Source of the DNA: Pedobacter ginsenosidimutans
GTDB lineage: Bacteria > Bacteroidota > Bacteroidia > Sphingobacteriales > Sphingobacteriaceae
DNA length: 64,000 bases
NCBI RefSeq assembly: GCF_001442625.1
Contig: NZ_LMZQ01000013.1
Coordinates: 124,001 to 188,000 of the forward strand
Reading direction: 5' to 3'
Positions 59,717 to 64,000 of this stretch are shown one piece after another. Numbering within the stretch: the stretch's first letter is position 1; every line of letters begins with the position of its first letter. The position numbers were made by a program, and so were the translations under genes. The notes under the pieces were generated by a model. That model had not been told where the DNA came from, did no database searches, and saw only the letters and a program-made list of their open reading frames with translations.

Positions 59717-60595
59717 ATGGACGCCACTAAAAAGAATTTACTCATCCTTCATCTTACTGTATTTGTTTGGGGCTTTACGGGCGTGCTCGGCAAACTGATT
59801 TCTATCGATGCGGTGCCCATGGTTTGGTACCGGGTATTGATTGCCGCAGCTACACTTTTTGCGTGGTTTTTAATCACCAAAAAGAACATTAAGATTACTA
59901 AAAAACAGTTCATTCAATTCTTTTTAACTGGAGGAATTGTTGCCATTCACTGGATATTTTTCTTTCATGCCATTAAGGTCTCTACTGTTTCGGTAACCTT
60001 AGTTTGCCTCTCTTCCTTTACTTTATTCACTGCGATATTAGAACCGCTGATCAAAAAACAGCCGATACAAATGGGCGATATTCTGATTGGTTTATTGATC
60101 ATTCTAGGAATATATATGATCTTTAAATTCGAAGGCCAATATACTTTAGGAATTATTTTTGGTTTGCTGGCAGCAGTCGCATCAAGCCTTTTTTCCACTA
60201 TAAATTCTACTTTGGTACAAAAAAGCGAGCCTTCAATCATCAGTTTTTATGAGCTCGTTGGTGCCCTTTTCTGGATCACTTTATACCGTTTATATGATGG
60301 TACACTGTTGCACACAGCATTCAACTTAAGTGCTAAAAACTGGTTCTTTCTTATTCTTCTTGGCACACTTTGTACATCCGTTGCTTACGTTGCAGGTGTT
60401 GCGGTAATGAGGACTTTATCGGCTTTTAGAGTCGCGTTAATTACCAATCTGGAGCCTGTGTATGGAATAGTATTAGCATTCGTTTTCTTTCAAAGCAAAG
60501 AACAAATGACAGGTGGATTTTATATTGGCGCAACCATTATCCTGGCCTCTATTTTTCTCTATCCGATCTACAAAAAGAGAAAGAACCAACTGTAA
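59717..60595 (+). CDS. EamA/DMT-type transporter
   Basis: A 292-residue membrane protein with ten predicted membrane segments and two EamA repeats: segments 1-5 (about 8-125) and 6-10 (about 145-290). The WGFTGVLGKLI start and the late LEPVYGIVLAFVFF match the drug/metabolite transporter superfamily (RhaT-type). The substrate is unknown; many members export amino acids or metabolites. It starts 3 bases after the LptF/G-like gene and is the last gene of the tgt operon. No strong terminator hairpin follows. Confidence 0.9.
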   Translation: MDATKKNLLILHLTVFVWGFTGVLGKLISIDAVPMVWYRVLIAAATLFAWFLITKKNIKITKKQFIQFFLTGGIVAIHWIFFFHAIKVSTVSVTLVCLSSFTLFTAILEPLIKKQPIQMGDILIGLLIILGIYMIFKFEGQYTLGIIFGLLAAVASSLFSTINSTLVQKSEPSIISFYELVGALFWITLYRLYDGTLLHTAFNLSAKNWFFLILLGTLCTSVAYVAGVAVMRTLSAFRVALITNLEPVYGIVLAFVFFQSKEQMTGGFYIGATIILASIFLYPIYKKRKNQL

Positions 60596-61266
60596 ACACA
60601 AACTATAGAAATTTAAATTTTCTTTAGTAATCCTACCAGCCGAACGTACAGTTTCAGTCGTAACTATTCACCGAGCTTAATTTTTGCAGTACAGCTCAAT
60701 ACTCAAATTCTCTCAACTAAATTTCTTGGTAAAGATTAGGTAAAAGCGCAATGAGGAAGATTATCAAAGCCAGTCAACACTACGCTTACATCGTATCATA
60801 AAAGTATCCAGCTCGTCCTTATATAGAGATGCAAAAGTTAATAATTAAAAGCAACGAACGAACATCCAAGGAATCAAAAATCTAATTTTTCAGACATGCA
60901 ACATAGCTAAAGCTTAATCAAACCACCAGCACAAAGACGACAGTTTTAGATGAAGAGAATTACAGCTTAAAAATGCAATCTATCGGGAAGTAAAAGATCA
61001 AAAACAAGCATTAATCATAAGTATGCACATCTTCCTCGAAGATAGAACTGCCCATACCGAAACATAGCTGAAGCAAGATAAATCACCATTCAAAATTATT
61101 GAGCTGAATTAATATTATTGGGTAAAAATTCATAAATCAAAAGGGCGGAATTCCATTACCATCAATTGTGTATCTCAGCAAACGAAGAAGATACATTTAT
61201 CCAGCAATAAGATCAGGTATACTCGAACATAGCTTGTATAAACAGTTTTAAATCGGATACTGCAAA

Positions 61267-61294
61267 CAAGTTCAAGGCTTAATCCTTAAACTTG
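61267..61294. repeat. Hairpin in the A-rich stretch
   Basis: CAAGTTCAAGG pairs with CCTTAAACTTG with one mismatch around CTTAAT. Confidence 0.55.
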
Positions 61295-61890
61295 ATAAAC
61301 AAAGAATTTCATACTAAAAAATGTTCAATCGGCTATCAACTAAACCCTCTAATTGAAGACCAGAGTTAGCGTTGATAAAATGAAAATTATGATATAAAAA
61401 TCGACCAAAATATTAGCCATTTCAAAACTAAAAAAGCACTGTAATCATAAGATAATTATTAACCTGTTTTAGTTAAAAATAAGCCTACTGAAAATAGCAA
61501 AATGGAGGATAACTGGTCAACAAAATATGAACAAAAATCAACTATACAAAGCCAGCAAAAAACAGATAGTTAAAGTGGTTAAAAACTCAAATAAAAAGCT
61601 AATTAAATCAGCAGAAAATAGAGCTAAAACAACAAAGAAAAAAACTAAAATTTATGTTAAAAATCGACACCAAATGCAAGGCATTTCATGTTCAGATTTC
61701 ATGCAATGCTGCGTTACCAAACCACAAGTAAAACAAGATGGCTTGTCTAAACTATCCCAACCTTGAGTTCAGGAGAGTTTTCAACCAGAATAAAAACCCA
61801 GCAAAGGAGTAAAAAAAGACAATGCATTTTATAGTTAATCACCATAAAATACGGGCAAAAATTACAGCCGTAAAGCTAATTTTAAGTATA

Positions 61891-61916
61891 CTCTTTCTCC
61901 TGCAAACGAGAAAGAG
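61891..61916. repeat. Perfect 9-bp hairpin in the A-rich stretch
   Basis: CTCTTTCTC (61891-61899) and GAGAAAGAG (61908-61916) pair around an 8-base loop. No T-run follows. Confidence 0.65.
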
Positions 61917-62861
61917 CCACCAATTTTGAGTTTCGAAGGTATAAAGGCTAAAAGAATAAAAAACCTCATTTAAACATCAATAAACACACTTTTTCGAATA
62001 AAAACAAAAATCACTCTAAAACACTCAAGAAACATCGTTATTCACGAATATCGTCAGGAAATTGCATTATAAGGTCAAATTATTAGAGATTTTAGCACTT
62101 AGAACGATGAAAAAATATACAATTTAAACCTCTAAGATCAAATTTAAAGCAAGAAATCGAGGTTAAAAACCAGACTTGAAGTTGGATTAAGTCCACAATT
62201 CATGGCGGCATTACCTGCATTTCAACTGCATCATATTCATCAGAACTGAGTAACAAACACGAAGAGCGAGAAGAAGTATCACCAAAATACGCCTCGAGCT
62301 ATCGCCCAAAAATAAAGACATTTTGTCACAACAATCTAATCTCAGATATTGATAGCGATTTTGAATAACCAATTTGCGCCATGCATTTCGTTTCAAAACA
62401 TTATAGACAGAACGCGATTTCTAAGCAGATTCTCGCATACTGAAAGTCAATTTTAAAGCCCATAATCCTGACCAAAATGCTAGCCATTCTTCCAGCATTA
62501 AAAGCCAAAAAGTATCGATTAGAATTACAAAATCCAGTCGCATTTTAAGCCATTACCTGAGTCTGACCAAATTCTAAAAAACTATACAAAAATTAAAAAA
62601 GGCAATAAAATTTTCGAAGAAAATCGATTAATAAGTGTAAATTAAATCAATAAAGTTAATGCGATTAAAAATATTGAGAGAAGCCTTAATCAACAGTAAA
62701 ATTCATTAAAAAACAAAGGCGAAATCAACAAATTAAGAATTTATATAAAATTCATTAACATTTAAAAATCAATAACTTAAATAATTTTATATAAATTAAA
62801 TATTCACAAATATCAACCCTTGCAAATTTTAAAAAACTAAATATTTTAGCAAAGAATTTAG

Positions 62862-64000
62862 ATGAATTTAAACATATCAAACAAAATACTAATTATCAAG
62901 TATTTAAGTGCAATTACTTTAAGCTTCACATCACTATCGGTTTTTGGACAGATTTTCAGCACTGCACAAAACCCACTTAGTGTAAAATGGAACTATATTT
63001 ATTCAGGTGGCTTTAAAATCATCTATCCGCAAGAACTGGAGAAAGAAGCCCAAAGAATGGCCAATACCCTACCCTTTATCTACCCTAAAATAGGTCTGGG
63101 TTTAAGGCAGCAAAAAACCGCTATTCCACTCCTACTCCAGAACCGGGGAACCGTGGCAAATGGCTTTGTTCAGCTCGCACCCAAGAAGTCTGAATTCTAT
63201 GCCACCCCACCTCAGTTTTTTGACAGCCAGGATTGGCTAAACAACCTCGCCGTTCACGAACTTCGACACATTGCCCAGTTTGACAAATTGACAGGAACAC
63301 AAGCACACCCCTTTCCTGAACTGGTTTACTTCGCTTACTTTGGCGCGGGTATTCCCACCTGGTTTTTCGAAGGCGACGCAGTGGTTAACGAAACCGCTCT
63401 GACTAATTCGGGCAGAGGCAGGCAGCCCAACTGGATCATGCCTTACCGGGCTTCAATTTTAGAAGGCAAAAAAATCTCTTATAGCAAAGCCTATTTCGGC
63501 TCGAACAAAGACGTAACTCCTGGCTACTATCAAACCGGATATTTGATGGTATCGGATATGAAAGAAAAATATGGGCAGTTCATTTCCGACAGTATACTTA
63601 GCGACATTAGAAAAAGACCAGTAAGGCCGTACCCCTTTTCACAGAGCTTAAAAAAATTCACAAAGCAAAACTCCAGAACATACTTTCTTTCCACCCAAAA
63701 CAAGCTTGCTGAAAAATGGAAAATACAGCAAGAAAAATCTGTTACAGAAAGCTATGAAAGCTTAAATAAAAAACCCGATTTAGCAACCGATTATTTCCTT
63801 CCTGTCCGGCTAAATAAAACCCAGGTTTTAACCCTAAAAGAAAGCAAGACAGATGCGCGATATTTCGTGATTATTAACGAGGATAAATCGGAGCAAAAGT
63901 TATTCGGAATTGGCTACCAGGAACAGCCTTGGTTTAGCTTAAAAAACGACCTTTTGGTTTGGGATGAAATACGCTACGATCCGCGCTACAAACAACGGAG
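62862..64000 (+). CDS. Secreted peptidase-MA-like (gluzincin) protein, N-terminal part (cut by window edge)
   Basis: An unbroken frame of 379 codons runs from ATG 62862 off the right edge. It starts with a signal peptide (cleavage after SVFGQ, about residue 30). Residues 132-136 read HELRH, an HExxH zinc site, and IPTWFFEGDAVV follows about 33 residues later (Glu170 as third ligand), the layout of peptidase-MA/gluzincin domains. After about residue 320 the strand-rich pattern (VLTLKESKTDARYFVIINED) suggests the start of a TolB-like beta-propeller. A secreted or periplasmic metallopeptidase is likely; the substrate is unknown. The upstream DNA is the long gene-free stretch. Confidence 0.82.
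   Translation, partial: MNLNISNKILIIKYLSAITLSFTSLSVFGQIFSTAQNPLSVKWNYIYSGGFKIIYPQELEKEAQRMANTLPFIYPKIGLGLRQQKTAIPLLLQNRGTVANGFVQLAPKKSEFYATPPQFFDSQDWLNNLAVHELRHIAQFDKLTGTQAHPFPELVYFAYFGAGIPTWFFEGDAVVNETALTNSGRGRQPNWIMPYRASILEGKKISYSKAYFGSNKDVTPGYYQTGYLMVSDMKEKYGQFISDSILSDIRKRPVRPYPFSQSLKKFTKQNSRTYFLSTQNKLAEKWKIQQEKSVTESYESLNKKPDLATDYFLPVRLNKTQVLTLKESKTDARYFVIINEDKSEQKLFGIGYQEQPWFSLKNDLLVWDEIRYDPRYKQR

Larger units (their letters stand above)
60596..62861. other. 2.27-kb A-rich stretch without a convincing gene
   Basis: All six frames are broken by frequent stops, and no recognised repeat family is present. The plus strand is strongly A-rich: in two 60-base samples, 61501-61560 has 32 A and 9 T, and 62701-62760 has 33 A and 16 T. 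Hairpins occur at 61267-61294, 61672-61686 and 61891-61916. AACATAGCT is found three times about 160 bases apart (near 60902, 61062, 61226), and GACCAAAAT-x2-TAGCCATT twice (near 61407 and 62471). It may encode a long RNA or be degraded DNA. Confidence 0.6.

Noticed and set aside
61527..61766. 79-codon Lys-rich open frame in the A-rich stretch
   Set aside because: The composition (many AAA/AAT/ACT codons) is what A-rich DNA gives in any frame. The purine run GGAGG is too far upstream of the ATG, and the second half does not look like protein.
1..64000. tRNA, rRNA and tmRNA genes
   Set aside because: I looked in the intergenic regions for T-loop (GGTTCGAATCC-like) and 16S/23S motifs and found none. 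A covariance search was not possible, so a divergent tRNA cannot be wholly excluded.

Overview
The window looks like chromosome from a Sphingobacteriaceae bacterium (Bacteroidota), most likely a Pedobacter or close relative. The support is indirect but consistent: AT-rich DNA, several exact TAnnTTTG -7 promoter boxes, many secreted lipoproteins with an S/A-C lipobox, a type IX secretion C-terminal domain (41273-42247), DUF4397, M57 and bPH2 families, and many copies of short hairpin repeats between genes. No rRNA, tRNA, CRISPR array, transposase or phage gene was found.

Layout. 1-8.5 kb: secreted and envelope proteins (M57 lipoprotein, PepSY-like protein, DPP-IV-type S9 peptidase, two tandem NodB lipoproteins, a DUF4163/DUF3298 lipoprotein). 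8.5-22.7 kb: the accessory part. It holds an 18-unit 21-bp tandem repeat, a helical orphan protein, a complete type I restriction-modification operon (hsdM-hsdS-X-hsdR) where X encodes a HEPN-like protein, an Mrr-like endonuclease, a PD-(D/E)XK-like protein, a small XRE regulator, and a strong promoter leading into a highly structured RNA and a 430-residue orphan. A 253/254-bp sequence is repeated in direct orientation on both sides of this block. 22.7-37.8 kb: housekeeping and regulatory genes (Gre-like factor, nitroreductase, ABC-F protein, ECF sigma factor with a membrane partner, SlyD, YyaL, dipeptide epimerase, GH25, MFS). 37.9-50.4 kb: GH43, M20 dipeptidase, T9SS-secreted SGNH hydrolase, bPH2 pair, HxlR/NmrA divergent pair, UvrD-like helicase. 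50.4-60.6 kb: smc, M28 peptidase, rsmG with a glycosyltransferase, and a tgt-lptG-like-eamA operon. 60.6-62.9 kb: a 2.27-kb A-rich stretch with no convincing gene. The right end is the 5' part of a secreted gluzincin-type protein.

The best candidate for something undescribed is the defence block. The HEPN-like gene sits between hsdS and hsdR, the position of the anticodon nuclease gene prrC in the E. coli prr locus, but it lacks the NTPase domain of PrrC. A plausible reading is a compact RNase that is held by, or reports on, the restriction complex. The Mrr-like and PD-(D/E)XK-like genes follow directly, and a controller-sized XRE protein converges on them. The second candidate is the RNA at about 20148-20345, which has a consensus promoter and two mutually exclusive folds and is followed by a hairpin that abuts the start codon of an orphan gene.
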